Source: Alphaproteobacteria bacterium
GTDB taxonomy: Bacteria > Pseudomonadota > Alphaproteobacteria > Reyranellales > Reyranellaceae
Direction: 5' to 3'
DNA: 64,000 nucleotides
NCBI GenBank assembly: GCA_019635875.1
Contig: JAHBYP010000002.1
Coordinates: forward strand, 1 to 64,000
The position numbers were made by a program, and so were the translations under genes. Numbering within the stretch: position 1 is the stretch's first letter; each line of letters opens with the position of its first letter. Shown piece by piece: positions 17,261 to 26,518 of the stretch. The notes beneath the pieces are model-generated. The model ran no database searches. It was not told the origin of the DNA and was given only the letters and a program-made list of their open reading frames with translations.

Positions 17261-17414
17261 CCTTCTCCCCCGCGAAGGCGGGGAGAAGGTGCCCGAAGGG
17301 CGGATGAGGGGCTTCGCGGTGCGTCGACAACAACACGGCGTGTCGTTGGACGAGAAGCCCCTCATCCGCCTCGCTGGCGCTCGGCACCTTCTCCCCGCCT
17401 GCGCGGGGAGAAGG
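17261..17414. repeat. Family R-related palindromic repeat, copy 6 (diverged)
   Basis: Arms are CCTTCTCCCCCGCGAAGGCG and CGCCTGCGCGGGGAGAAGG with inner CGGATGAGGGGCTTC…GAAGCCCCTCATCCG. The same architecture as R but a different arm sequence, so a distinct subfamily. Confidence 0.8.
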
Positions 17415-17508
17415 GAACTGCATTGTCCGATCGCTCTACCTCTGCGACCGGGAGACTACGCTATGATCGACCCGGGACGGAACGCCAACAAGCGACGGAG
17501 ACAAGGTC

Positions 17509-17859
17509 GTGCGCATCCATAATCTGTACGTCGACGCCCAGGGCATCTCGCATTTCCGCGACATCGAGGTGGAATGGGGCGAGAGCACGCCGAGCGGCCA
17601 GGTGTCCAAGCGGCTGCCGGCCACGGGCATCATCTTCCGCAAGGTGCAGCCGACCTACGACCTCGACTGGCATCCCGCGCCGCGCCGGCAGTACATCATC
17701 AACCTCGATGCCGGCGTCGAGATCACCGCGGGCGACGGCGAGGCGCGGGTCATTGCCGCCGGCGAGGTGATCCTGGTCGAGGACGTCACCGGCCAGGGCC
17801 ACAAATCCAAGGCGATCGAGGGCAAGATCCGCCACTGCATCTTCGTGCCGATCGACTAG
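17509..17859 (+). CDS. Small cupin-domain protein
   Basis: Single-domain beta-barrel protein of 116 residues. A cupin pattern is visible in the second half (YIINLDAGVEITAGDGEARVIAAGEVILVEDVTGQGHKS), ending in HCIFVPID. The metal-binding His set is reduced, so catalysis is uncertain and a binding or regulatory role is equally possible. GTG 17509 has GGAG about ten bases upstream. Cupins of this size are often found next to oxidoreductase genes such as the GMC gene that follows. Confidence 0.72.
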   Translation: MRIHNLYVDAQGISHFRDIEVEWGESTPSGQVSKRLPATGIIFRKVQPTYDLDWHPAPRRQYIINLDAGVEITAGDGEARVIAAGEVILVEDVTGQGHKSKAIEGKIRHCIFVPID

Positions 17860-17886
17860 GACGCACGCTGGCGGACGACCGTACCC

Positions 17887-17950
17887 TGTCATTCCGAGCG
17901 GAGCGAGGAATCCAGAAAGACCTAGATCCCTCGCTTCGCTCGGGATGACA
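17887..17950. repeat. Family S palindromic repeat, copy 1
   Basis: Inverted repeat opening TGTCATTCCGAGCGGAGCGA and closing with TCGCTTCGCTCGGGATGACA, between the cupin stop and the GMC start. Confidence 0.9.
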
Positions 17951-17984
17951 GGTGGGGTCGGGGTGACAATTGGGAGGGACACCC

Positions 17985-19691
17985 GTGATCTACGACTACA
18001 TCATCGTCGGCGGCGGTTCGGCCGGTTCGGTGCTGGCCAACCGGCTGTCGGCGCGCAGCGGCAACAAGGTGCTGGTGTGCGAGGCCGGCCAGGACACGCC
18101 GCCGGGCAACGAGCCGCCGGAGATCCGCGACTCCTACTCGGGCACGGCGTACTTCGATCCGCGCTTCCACTGGACCGAGCTCAAGGTCCACACCCAGATC
18201 GTCAGCCACAACAATCCGCACGAGAACCGCCCGCCCTTGCGCAAGTACGAGCAGGCGCGCGTGCTGGGCGGCGGCTCCTCGATCAACGGCCAGATGGCCA
18301 ATCGCGGCGCGCCGACCGACTACGCCGAATGGGTCAATCGCGGCGCCGAGGGTTGGGGCTGGGACGACGTGCTGCCGTACTTCAAGAAGGTCGAGCGCGA
18401 TCTCGATTTCGACGGGCCCTGGCACGGCAAGGAGGGCCGCATCCCGGTGCGCCGCATCCCGGTCGAGCACTGGACCCGGCACGCGCAGGCAGTGGGCGAA
18501 GCGTGCAAGCTTTCGGGCATGAAATTCCTGCCCGACCAGAACGGCGAGTTCGTCGACGGCTATTTCCCGGTCACGCATTCCAACGCCGAGGAGCAGCGCG
18601 TCTCGGCCGCCATGGGTTATCTCGACGCCACCACGCGCAAGCGGCCCAACCTCACCATCTCCACCGACACGCAGGTGAAGTCGCTGATCTTCGACGGCAC
18701 GCGCTGCGTCGGCGTCACCGCCTCGGTCAACGGCTCGGACACCGAGTTCCGCGGCCGCGAGGTCATTCTTTCGTCGGGCGCGATCCATTCGCCGGCGCAT
18801 CTGCTGCGCGCGGGCATCGGGCCGGTCGGGCATCTCAAGGACATGGGCATCGAGGTGGTCTCCGCCCTGCCCGGCGTCGGCCAGCGGCTGATGGACCATC
18901 CCTCGATTTCGCTGTCGTCCTACATCCGGCCCAACGCGCGCATGAACGAGCATACGCGGCGCCACATCCAGGTCGGCATCCGCTACTCCTCGGACCTGCC
19001 GGGCATTCCCAAGGGCGACATGTTCGTGGCCGTGGTCAGCAAATCGGCGTGGCACGCGGTGGGCGAGCAGATCGCCTCGCTGCTGACCTTCATCAACCGC
19101 ACCTACTCCGAGACCGGCCAGGTCAAGCTCGCGAGCCGCGACTGGCGCGCCGAGCCGATTGTCGAGTTCAACCTGCTGTCCGACACGCGCGATCTCGACC
19201 GGCTGAAGACCGGCTTCAGGAAGATGGCGGCGCTGCAGATGCTCGAGCCGCTCAAGGCGGTGACCGACAACCCCTTCCCCGCCTCCTACTCCGATCGCGT
19301 GCGCAAGATCGGCGTCGTGAACACCAAGAACAAGGTGCTGACCTCGATCATCGCCAGGTTCCTCGACGGCCCCGCGGCGCTGCGCAAGTACATGATCGAG
19401 AAATACGTGGTCGAGGGCTTCACCTTCGAGCAGGTGATGACCGACGACGAGGCGCTGGAGGCCTTCGTGCGCCAGGCGGCGATCGGCGTGTGGCACGCCT
19501 CCTGCACCTGCCGCATGGGCCGCAACGACAACCCGATGGCGGTCACCGACACTTCAGGACGCGTGCGCGGCGTGCAGGGCCTGCGCGTGGTCGACGCCTC
19601 GGTCTTTCCCATCGTGCCCTGCGCCAACACCAACTTCCCCACGCTGATGACGGCGGAGAAGATCTCCGACGCCATCCTGGCGGGGAACTAA
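17985..19691 (+). CDS. GMC family oxidoreductase (choline dehydrogenase-like)
   Basis: FAD-dependent alcohol oxidoreductase of 568 residues. The N-terminal FAD motif IIVGGGSAGSVLANRLS and the GMC signature around RVLGGGSSINGQMANRG are clear; the C-terminal active-site region has WHASCTCRMG and NTNFPTLMTAEKIS. GTG 17985 is preceded by GGGAGGGA. The following NHL protein and second GMC enzyme are on the same strand, separated by S repeats, and might act in one oxidation pathway. The substrate is unknown. Confidence 0.88.
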   Translation: MIYDYIIVGGGSAGSVLANRLSARSGNKVLVCEAGQDTPPGNEPPEIRDSYSGTAYFDPRFHWTELKVHTQIVSHNNPHENRPPLRKYEQARVLGGGSSINGQMANRGAPTDYAEWVNRGAEGWGWDDVLPYFKKVERDLDFDGPWHGKEGRIPVRRIPVEHWTRHAQAVGEACKLSGMKFLPDQNGEFVDGYFPVTHSNAEEQRVSAAMGYLDATTRKRPNLTISTDTQVKSLIFDGTRCVGVTASVNGSDTEFRGREVILSSGAIHSPAHLLRAGIGPVGHLKDMGIEVVSALPGVGQRLMDHPSISLSSYIRPNARMNEHTRRHIQVGIRYSSDLPGIPKGDMFVAVVSKSAWHAVGEQIASLLTFINRTYSETGQVKLASRDWRAEPIVEFNLLSDTRDLDRLKTGFRKMAALQMLEPLKAVTDNPFPASYSDRVRKIGVVNTKNKVLTSIIARFLDGPAALRKYMIEKYVVEGFTFEQVMTDDEALEAFVRQAAIGVWHASCTCRMGRNDNPMAVTDTSGRVRGVQGLRVVDASVFPIVPCANTNFPTLMTAEKISDAILAGN

Positions 19692-19694
19692 TCC

Positions 19695-19760
19695 TGTCAT
19701 CCCGAGCGCAGCGAGGGATCCAGAAAGCTGCCTGGATCCCTCGCTGCGCTCGGGATGACA
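19695..19760. repeat. Family S palindromic repeat, copy 2
   Basis: TGTCATCCCGAGCGCAGCGA … TCGCTGCGCTCGGGATGACA, four bases after the GMC stop; could act as a hairpin terminator or processing site. Confidence 0.92.
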
Positions 19761-19777
19761 GAAACGGGAGTGAAGCC

Positions 19778-20740
19778 ATGTCAGTCATCCTGGGCTCGGG
19801 CGAGCATCGCTATCGCGTGGTCGAGAACTGGGCGAAGCTGCCCGACGGCTGGGAGTTCCGCGACGTCGCCGCCGTCGCGGTCGACAGCAAGGACAATGTC
19901 TACGTCTTCAACCGCGGCGCCCACCCGATGATCGTCTTCGACCGCGCCGGCAATTTCCTGCGCTCCTGGGGCGAGGGCCTGTTCAGCCGCGCGCATGGCA
20001 TCGACATCGACGAGGACGACGTCCTCTACTGCACCGACGACGGCGACCACACCGTGCGCAAGGCGACCACCGACGGCAAGGTGCTGCTGACCATCGGCGT
20101 GCCCAACCAGCCGGCGCCGTTTCTCAGCGGCACGCCGTTCAACCGCTGCACCCACACGGCGCTGTCGCCCAAGGGCGAGATCTACGTCTCCGACGGCTAC
20201 GGCAATTCCTGCGTCCACAAGTACGATCCCGCCGGCCGCCACCTGATGTGCTGGGGCACCACCGGCACCGATCCCGGCCAGTTCAACATCCCGCACAACA
20301 TCGCCACCGACGACGACGGCTGGGTCTATGTCGCCGATCGCGAGAACCATCGCGTGCAGGTGTTCGACGGCAACGGCAGGTACGAGATGCAATGGAACAA
20401 CATGCACCGGCCCTGTGCGCTGTACTGCTGCGGCGGCGCGCAGCCCCAGTTCATCATCGGCGAGCTGGGACCGGGCATGCCGGTCAATTCCAGGCACACC
20501 AATCTCGGCCCGCGCCTGGCCATCGTCGACAAGCAAGGCAAGACCATCGCGCGGCTGGGCGGCGAGCACGGGCCGGGGCTGGAGACCGGCCGGTTCCTCT
20601 CGCCGCACGGCCTGGCCGTCGATTCGCGCGGCGACATTTATGTCGGCGAGGTCAGCTACACCAACTGGCCCAGCTCGCATCCCGGCCAGGAGATGCCGAA
20701 ATTCCTGCGCTCGCTGCAGAAGCTGGAGAAGGTCGCCTGA
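19778..20740 (+). CDS. NHL-repeat beta-propeller protein (peptidyl-amidating-lyase-like)
   Basis: Protein of 320 residues made of repeated NHL blades, for example DVAAVAVDSKDNVYVFNRG, HGIDIDEDDVLYCTDDGDH, HNIATDDDGWVYVADRENH and HGLAVDSRGDIYVGEV. This is the propeller of peptidyl-alpha-hydroxyglycine lyase and related scaffolds. No signal peptide is seen, so a cytoplasmic or leaderless role is likely. GGGAGTGAAGCC precedes ATG 19778. It lies between two GMC genes. A catalytic role is unproven; it may be a binding scaffold or lactonase-like enzyme. Confidence 0.8.
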   Translation: MSVILGSGEHRYRVVENWAKLPDGWEFRDVAAVAVDSKDNVYVFNRGAHPMIVFDRAGNFLRSWGEGLFSRAHGIDIDEDDVLYCTDDGDHTVRKATTDGKVLLTIGVPNQPAPFLSGTPFNRCTHTALSPKGEIYVSDGYGNSCVHKYDPAGRHLMCWGTTGTDPGQFNIPHNIATDDDGWVYVADRENHRVQVFDGNGRYEMQWNNMHRPCALYCCGGAQPQFIIGELGPGMPVNSRHTNLGPRLAIVDKQGKTIARLGGEHGPGLETGRFLSPHGLAVDSRGDIYVGEVSYTNWPSSHPGQEMPKFLRSLQKLEKVA

Positions 20741-20750
20741 TGTGCAACCC

Positions 20751-20853
20751 TGTCGTCCTGAGCGCAGCGAAGGACCTCGCGGTGGTGCGACCAGTCGCGA
20801 TCTAGGTATGTGACCGCCATGGCGCGAGATCCTTCGCTTCGCTCAGGATGACA
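20751..20853. repeat. Family S palindromic repeat, copy 3 (longer loop, CTGAGCGCAGCGAAGGA subtype)
   Basis: Arms TGTCGTCCTGAGCGCAGCGA and CTTCGCTTCGCTCAGGATGA enclose a ~50-bp loop that itself contains CTCGCGGTGG-type sequence. It shares the AAGGACCTCGC subtype with copy 8. Confidence 0.85.
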
Positions 20854-20865
20854 AGGACAGGACAG

Positions 20866-22464
20866 ATGGAGTCAGATTTCGTCGTCGTCGGCGCCGGCTC
20901 GGCGGGTTGCGTCGTTGCCTCGCGACTGAGCGAGACCGGCGCCAAGGTCGTGCTGCTCGAGGCCGGGCCGACCGACTGGTATCCGTTCATCCACATTCCC
21001 GCCGGCGTGCGCACGCTGTTGCGCAACGGGCGCATGAACTGGAACTACGAGAGCGAGCCGGAAGCCGTCAGCGGCAACCGGCCGATCCAGTGGCCGCGCG
21101 GCCGCGTGCTGGGCGGCTCGAGCTCGATCAACGGCATGCTCTACGTGCGCGGCAACGCTACCGACTACGACGGCTGGGCGCAGATGGGCTGCCGCGGCTG
21201 GTCGTTCGAGGACGTGCTGCCGCTGTTCAAGAAGTCCGAGGACTACAAGCCGGGCGATGCCGCCGTGCGCGGCAAGGGCGGGCCGCTGAAGGTCGAGGAC
21301 TACCGCACCATCCTGCCGCTGACGCATCTCTTCGTGAAGGCGGCGCAGGAAGCCGGCTTCGCCTTCAATCCCGACCTCAACGGGCAGAGCCAGGAGGGCG
21401 TCGGCTATTCGCAGATGACCCGGCGCGGGCGTTTCCGCGCCTCGACCGCGCGCACCTTCCTCGCCGAGGCGCGCGGACGCGGCAATCTGCGCGTCGAGAC
21501 CAACGCCGTCGCCACGCGCCTGCTGTTCGAGGGCACCCGGTGCGTCGGCGTCGCCTTGCGCCAGAACGGCGTCGAGCGCGAGATCCGCGCCGCACGGGAG
21601 GTCATCGTCAGCGGCGGCGCGGTGAATTCGCCGCATCTGCTGCAGATCTCCGGCATCGGCCCGGCCGAGCACCTCAAGAGCATCGGCGCCCCCGTGGTGC
21701 TCGATGCGCCCGGCGTCGGCGCCAATTTGATCGATCATTACGTGATCCGCATCTCGCATCGCGTAAAGGACCTGGTGTCGCTCAACAACCTGGCGCGCGG
21801 CGCGCGCGTCGTCGGCGAGACCCTCCGCTACATCGTCACCGGCCGCGGCGCGCTGACCATGGGCGTGACCAGCGCGCAGGTCTTCTGCCGCAGCCGCGAG
21901 GGGCTGGCGAGCCCCGACCTGCAATTGCTGTTCACGCCCGCCAGCTCCGATCCCATGCGCATCGGCGAGCTCGAGCGCGAGTCCGGCATGACGGTGGCGA
22001 TCTGCGTCGTGCGGCCCGACAGCCGCGGCACGATCATGGCGAGGAGCACCGATCCCATGGCCATGCCGGCGATCCGGCCCAACTACATCTCTGCGCCGGA
22101 GGATCTGCGGGTGATGACGGCGGGCTTCCGCCACACGCGCCGCATCTTCGCCGCGCCGTCGATGGCTGAGCACAGCGCCGGCGAGATCATTCCCGGCCCT
22201 TCGGTCGAAAGCGATGCCGACGTCGCCGACTACGCGCGCCGCGCCGGCAACACGCTCTATCACCCGGTCGGCACCTGTCGCATGGGCGAGGATCCGCGCG
22301 CCGTCGTGGACTCGCGGCTGCGGGTGCGCGGCATCGGCGGGTTGCGGGTGATCGACGCCTCGATCATGCCGACCCTGACCACCGGCAACACCAACGCGCC
22401 CACCATCATGATCGGCGAGAAGGGCGCTATGATGATTCGCGAGGACGCTGGCTTGCCGGCATGA
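20866..22464 (+). CDS. GMC family oxidoreductase, second copy
   Basis: FAD-dependent oxidoreductase of 532 residues. It has VVVGAGSAGCVVASRLSE at the N-terminus, GRVLGGSSSINGMLYVRGN, the second GMC signature SGGAVNSPHLLQISGIGP, and C-terminal HPVGTCRMGED plus GNTNAPTIM. ATG 20866 is chosen over an in-frame ATG at 20848 because the latter lies inside the S repeat. It resembles the first GMC enzyme only in the general fold. The 3' end overlaps the convergent MFS gene by 38 bp. Confidence 0.9.
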   Translation: MESDFVVVGAGSAGCVVASRLSETGAKVVLLEAGPTDWYPFIHIPAGVRTLLRNGRMNWNYESEPEAVSGNRPIQWPRGRVLGGSSSINGMLYVRGNATDYDGWAQMGCRGWSFEDVLPLFKKSEDYKPGDAAVRGKGGPLKVEDYRTILPLTHLFVKAAQEAGFAFNPDLNGQSQEGVGYSQMTRRGRFRASTARTFLAEARGRGNLRVETNAVATRLLFEGTRCVGVALRQNGVEREIRAAREVIVSGGAVNSPHLLQISGIGPAEHLKSIGAPVVLDAPGVGANLIDHYVIRISHRVKDLVSLNNLARGARVVGETLRYIVTGRGALTMGVTSAQVFCRSREGLASPDLQLLFTPASSDPMRIGELERESGMTVAICVVRPDSRGTIMARSTDPMAMPAIRPNYISAPEDLRVMTAGFRHTRRIFAAPSMAEHSAGEIIPGPSVESDADVADYARRAGNTLYHPVGTCRMGEDPRAVVDSRLRVRGIGGLRVIDASIMPTLTTGNTNAPTIMIGEKGAMMIREDAGLPA

Positions 22465-23617
22465 AGAAAGCCAGCGCCGCGCCGGCGATGTTGCCGCAGC
22501 CCGCGACCAGCACGGCGATTCGATAGCCGCCGGAGATGTCGTAGAGATGGCCGGCGAGCACCGGCAGGGTGACGGCGGCGACGCACCAGCCGATATAGAG
22601 CAGGCCGGCGATACGGCCGTACTCGCTGCTCGGCCAGTACAGCGCGATCGCGCCGGCGGTCGAGCCGGAGATCAGGCCGTAGCCGACGCCGATCATCGCC
22701 AGCGTCACGGTCGAGACCAGCGGGTGCGGCAGCAGCGACAGCACGACGGCGCCCGAGAGCGCGATCAGGTGCGCCGAGGCCATGACGCGCGGAATGGCGA
22801 AGCGGTCGACCAGCCAGCCGCCGCTCAGCCTTGCGGCGGCGATCGCCGCCGGGATCGCCGTGGTGGCGATGAGCGCGATCTCGGGCGAGGCGCCGTAGGC
22901 GGTGATGATGCCGGCGGCCTGGCTCAGCACGGTGAGGCCCGCCGCGGCGGCGAGGAAGAACACGAACCACAGGCGCCAGAACACACCGACGCGCGGTCCC
23001 GCCGGCCGCGCCGCCTGCGCCGCCTCGGGCTCCACCAGCCGCGCGCGGGCGTGGATGGTCAGCAGGGTCGCCAGCACGGCGACGATCGCGACCACGACGC
23101 CCAGGCCGCCCAGGATCACGCGCACGTCCCAATGCCCGACCGCCCAGCCGAAGATCGGTGCGGCGATCACCGCGCCGGCCGGATAGAGGCTGAGCACATA
23201 GCCGTTCATCAGCCCCTTGCGCGCCGTCACCATCATGTTCGCCACCTGCTGCAGGGCGATGAACGCCGCGCCGCCGCCCAGCCCGAAGAGCACGCCGTAG
23301 CCGATGGTGAGCAGCACCAGCCCGTCGGCGAGCGACGCCAGCCCGAGCCCGGCGGCGCTCAGCGCGCAATACGCGAAGACCAGCGCCGGCGCGGAGGCCA
23401 GGCGATAGAGCCGCGGCGCGACGTTCATGCCGACGGCGAAGCTGATGGTCGCCGTGGCGAAGACGATCGCCAGCTCGGAACGGCCCACGCCCAGCGAGCG
23501 CTCCAGCGGCTTGAGGAACACGCTGAAGGCGTAGAGCGAGCCCATCGGCAGGTTGACCAGGGTCGTCGCCAGCAGCGCCGCCCAGAGCCTGGGGGCGCCG
23601 GCGTCCCGCCGGCTCAT
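22427..23617 (-). CDS. MFS transporter (oxalate/formate antiporter-like)
   Basis: Twelve-helix inner-membrane carrier of 396 residues. TM1 (LWAALLATTLVNLPMGSLYAFSVF) and the following FLKPLERSLG are typical of the OFA-like MFS group, which moves carboxylates or other anions. ATG 23617 sits in the loop of the inverted repeat 23597-23638, and the first eight codons are part of one arm; no Shine-Dalgarno sequence is evident upstream. Expression may thus depend on RNA folding or on a leaderless start. It is divergent from the CoA-transferase operon. Confidence 0.85.
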   Translation of the reverse strand: MSRRDAGAPRLWAALLATTLVNLPMGSLYAFSVFLKPLERSLGVGRSELAIVFATATISFAVGMNVAPRLYRLASAPALVFAYCALSAAGLGLASLADGLVLLTIGYGVLFGLGGGAAFIALQQVANMMVTARKGLMNGYVLSLYPAGAVIAAPIFGWAVGHWDVRVILGGLGVVVAIVAVLATLLTIHARARLVEPEAAQAARPAGPRVGVFWRLWFVFFLAAAAGLTVLSQAAGIITAYGASPEIALIATTAIPAAIAAARLSGGWLVDRFAIPRVMASAHLIALSGAVVLSLLPHPLVSTVTLAMIGVGYGLISGSTAGAIALYWPSSEYGRIAGLLYIGWCVAAVTLPVLAGHLYDISGGYRIAVLVAGCGNIAGAALAFFMPASQRPRESS

Positions 23618-23638
23618 GAAGGCCGGCGGGACGCCGGC
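23597..23638. repeat. Perfect 17-bp inverted repeat around the MFS start codon
   Basis: GCCGGCGTCCCGCCGGC at 23597-23613 and its exact complement GCCGGCGGGACGCCGGC at 23622-23638, with an 8-base loop that contains the MFS ATG. It would fold into a very stable hairpin sequestering the start. Confidence 0.9.
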
Positions 23639-23817
23639 CCTCCCAGCAAGACGGGCACTCGCTTCATTCCCTGCACGTCGCCTCGGGCCCGCGCAGGAAC
23701 GCCATCAACCGCTCTTCCATCCCGCCACGCTAGCATAGGAGGCCACCGGCAAGCGCCGTTGATGGCGACTGCGCCGGCGGACTACGGTGCAGCCGACAGC
23801 GTGGGGAAACCGACCGG

Positions 23818-24489
23818 ATGGCGATCGACAAGCGGGTGGCGAGCTGCGCGGCGGCGATGGAAGGCGTGCGCGACGGCGCGGTGGTCTTCGTCTCCGGCTT
23901 CGGCGGCGCGGGCTTTGCCAACAAGCTGCTGGTCGCGCTGCGCGAGCATGGCGCGAAGGAGCTGACGCTGGTCGTCAACTCGGCCACGCACCGCGCCTCG
24001 CTGACGCACGAGCTGATCGCCAACGGCCAGGTGCGCAAGGTGATCGCCAGCGCCGGCCGCGGCCGCGAGCCCGGGCTCTCGGTCTTCGAGCAGCTGCTGA
24101 AGGACGGCAGGATCGAGTTCGAATGCGTGCCGCAGGGCACCTTCGCCGAGCGCATCCGCGCCGGCGGCGCCGGCATCCCGGCCTTCTTCACACCGGTGGC
24201 CTACGGCACCGACCTGGCGAAGGGCAAGGAAGTGCGCACCATCAACGGGCGCGACTGCGTGCTGGAGCATGCGATCAGCGGCGACCTCGCCCTGTTGCGC
24301 GCCGACATCGCCGACCGCTTCGGCAACCTCGTCTTCCGCCACGCCCAGATGAATTTCGGCCCGGCGATGGCGACGGCGGCGAAGCTGGCGGTGGCCGAGG
24401 TGCGCACGACGCAGGACGAGCCGATCACGCCCGAGCGCGTGCAGCTCTCCGGCGTCTTCGTCGATCGCGTCGTGGCGGTGGGAGCGTAA
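23818..24489 (+). CDS. 3-oxoacid/3-oxoadipate-type CoA-transferase, subunit A
   Basis: Alpha subunit (223 residues) of a class I CoA-transferase that moves CoA between an acyl-CoA donor and an organic acid. The opening GAVVFVSGFGGAGFANKLL contains the Gly-rich CoA-binding loop, and GRGREPGL, VPQGTFAERIRAGGAGIPAFFTP follow in the family order. The beta subunit gene begins 5 bp after the stop. ATG 23818 has no strong Shine-Dalgarno, but the fold starts here. The acid used is not determinable. Confidence 0.88.
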   Translation: MAIDKRVASCAAAMEGVRDGAVVFVSGFGGAGFANKLLVALREHGAKELTLVVNSATHRASLTHELIANGQVRKVIASAGRGREPGLSVFEQLLKDGRIEFECVPQGTFAERIRAGGAGIPAFFTPVAYGTDLAKGKEVRTINGRDCVLEHAISGDLALLRADIADRFGNLVFRHAQMNFGPAMATAAKLAVAEVRTTQDEPITPERVQLSGVFVDRVVAVGA

Positions 24490-24494
24490 GGCCG

Positions 24495-25172
24495 ATGCCC
24501 GGACTCAATCGCAACCAGATGGCCTGGCGCGCGGCGCAGGACATCGCCGACGGCACCGTGGTCAATCTCGGCATCGGCATCCCGGTGCTGGCCTCCGACC
24601 ACCTGCCCGCCGGCCGCGACGTCTTCTTCCAGTCCGAGAACGGCGTGATCGGCGTCGGCCCGGCCGCCGCGCCCAGCGACGCCGACACCGACCTGGTCGA
24701 CGCCGGCAGCCGCACCATCACCCTGCGATCCGGCGCCACCATCGTCGATTCGACCGCGTCCTTCGCCATGATCCGCGGCGGCCATATCGACGTCACCATC
24801 CTCGGCGCCTTCGAGGTCGCCTCGAACGGCGACTTCGCCAACTGGGATTCGCGCATCCCCGACAAGGGCCCGTTGGTCGGCGGCGCCATGGACCTCGCCG
24901 TCGGCGCGCGCGAGGTCTGGGCGATCATGGAGCACAACACGCGCGCCGGCGCGCCGCGCCTGCTCGAGCGCTGCGCCCTGCCGCTCACCGCCGTGCGCTG
25001 CGTGCGCCGCGTGTTCACCGACATCGCCGTGGTCGACGTCACCGATGCGGGCTTCGTCGTGCGAGAGCTGCTGGCCGAAATCAGCGTCGAGCAGCTGCGC
25101 GCGCGTACCGGCGCGCCGTTCACGCTGGCGGCGGACTTCCGTCCACTGGTTGTCCCGCCGCTTGCGGCGTGA
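24495..25172 (+). CDS. 3-oxoacid/3-oxoadipate-type CoA-transferase, subunit B
   Basis: Beta subunit of 225 residues. The catalytic glutamate, which forms the enzyme-CoA thioester, is Glu48 in FFQSENGVIGVG. NLGIGIPVLAS, GGHIDVTILGAFEV and GAMDLAVGA are also typical. The C-terminal coding sequence (…ADFRPLVVPPLAA) is matched by a remnant at 26519-26583 beyond the Rieske gene, so this gene or its 3' end was once duplicated. Confidence 0.9.
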   Translation: MPGLNRNQMAWRAAQDIADGTVVNLGIGIPVLASDHLPAGRDVFFQSENGVIGVGPAAAPSDADTDLVDAGSRTITLRSGATIVDSTASFAMIRGGHIDVTILGAFEVASNGDFANWDSRIPDKGPLVGGAMDLAVGAREVWAIMEHNTRAGAPRLLERCALPLTAVRCVRRVFTDIAVVDVTDAGFVVRELLAEISVEQLRARTGAPFTLAADFRPLVVPPLAA

Positions 25173-25194
25173 CGTGCGGCAAGCCGAGCGAATC

Positions 25195-25260
25195 TGTCAT
25201 CCCCAGCGCAGCGAGGGATCCAGGCTTGCCCTGGGTGTCTCGCTGCGCTCGACACGACAG
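25195..25260. repeat. Family S palindromic repeat, copy 4
   Basis: TGTCATCCCCAGCGCAGCGA … TCGCTGCGCTCGACACGACA, between the convergent stops of the CoA-transferase and Rieske genes. Confidence 0.88.
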
Positions 25261-25295
25261 GGCGACTTTGCCTTTCCTCTCGCTGCTCTGGCCGC

Positions 25296-26336
25296 CTACT
25301 CTGCCGCCAGCGCGCCACTCTCCTGGGCCAGCAGGCCCTCGATGAAGCGGCGCATGACCATGCGGTTGCCGTCGGACACGATGTTGACCAGGCCCTGCTC
25401 GCCGAGCTCGTCGAGCCGCGCCTGCTGGGCCTCGACCATATCCTTGTCCTCGACGAAGGTGGGCGCGATCTCGCGATAGAGCTGCTCGGTCGCCTCGGGC
25501 TCGTTCTGGCGATAGCCGTTGGCGCAGGACCAGAAATAGAAGCACGAGGTCTCGGTCTCCGGCGTCAGCCCGTGGAACAGGCGGAACTGGAAGCCGCCTT
25601 CTCGTTTGCCTTCGTACGCGCCGGTGCCGGCCTCGGCTGCGCCGGTCCATTGCAGGACCGAGCTCGGCGCCACCCATTCGAACTCCTGCCAGCGATCGAC
25701 GCGGCCCTTGAAGCCCGCGGCCTTTACGTAGCTCGGCGGCGGCACCGAATCGCGCATCCAGCGCGTGAACTTGATGCCGGTCGCGGTGCGGCTCGTCTGC
25801 ATCTCGGCGTTGACGTGCACCGCCGGATTGCCGCCCACCGTCTTTGCATGCAGGTAGCCGAGATGCGTCAGGTCCATCAGATTGTCGACCATCAGCATGT
25901 AGTTGGCCCTGATCGGATAGCAGTCGTGCTTGTTGGGCCAATGCGCCTTGTCGTCGTGATAGGGGAAGTCGACGATTTTGCTCGGGTCGGCCGCGGCGGC
26001 ATCGCCCATCCAGATCCACACGAACTGGTTCTTCTCGACCAGAGGGTAGCTGCGCACGCGCGCATTGTCGGAAATCCTGGTCTGGCCCGGCACCGCGACG
26101 CAGCGGCCCTCGCCGTCGAAGACGAGGCCGTGATAGCCGCACTGGATGCCTTGAGGCACCAGCTCACCCCTGGAGAGCGGCGCCGCCCGGTGGCAGCAGC
26201 GATCGACCAGCGCGGCGGCCCGCCCCTGATGATCGCGGAAGAGAACGATCGGCTCGTCGCAGATCCGCCGCGCCAGCGGCTTCTGCCCGAGCTCATCCGC
26301 CCAGGCCGCGATGTACCAAGCGTTACGAATGAACAT
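25296..26336 (-). CDS. Rieske [2Fe-2S] aromatic ring oxygenase (vanillate O-demethylase VanA-like)
   Basis: Oxygenase component of 346 residues. The Rieske site is Cys47-x-His49 (RCCHRAAPLS) and Cys66-x2-His69 (CGYHG). The mononuclear iron site has the D-x2-H-x4-H pattern in DLTHLGYLH (His158, His163). The short format and MFIRNAWYIAAWADEL start place it with O- or N-demethylating oxygenases. ATG 26336 has GGAG seven bases upstream. No reductase gene is adjacent. It lies between an intact CoA-transferase gene and the remnant of another, suggesting it arrived with a duplication. Confidence 0.88.
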   Translation of the reverse strand: MFIRNAWYIAAWADELGQKPLARRICDEPIVLFRDHQGRAAALVDRCCHRAAPLSRGELVPQGIQCGYHGLVFDGEGRCVAVPGQTRISDNARVRSYPLVEKNQFVWIWMGDAAAADPSKIVDFPYHDDKAHWPNKHDCYPIRANYMLMVDNLMDLTHLGYLHAKTVGGNPAVHVNAEMQTSRTATGIKFTRWMRDSVPPPSYVKAAGFKGRVDRWQEFEWVAPSSVLQWTGAAEAGTGAYEGKREGGFQFRLFHGLTPETETSCFYFWSCANGYRQNEPEATEQLYREIAPTFVEDKDMVEAQQARLDELGEQGLVNIVSDGNRMVMRRFIEGLLAQESGALAAE

Positions 26337-26518
26337 CGTGAACTCCCTTGGTCGACGAGTTGAGCGAGTTCTTGACTGGGTGCATCGTTGCCAAGGCAGG
26401 CATGCACAATCACACTCTACCCTCGATCGGGCCACACGCACATCCCGAAGGCGTCCCGAGGCGGTGGCGCCCGCACCCGGCAGAAGGGTTGGCGACACCC
26501 GCGATCGGCTTCCTCACC

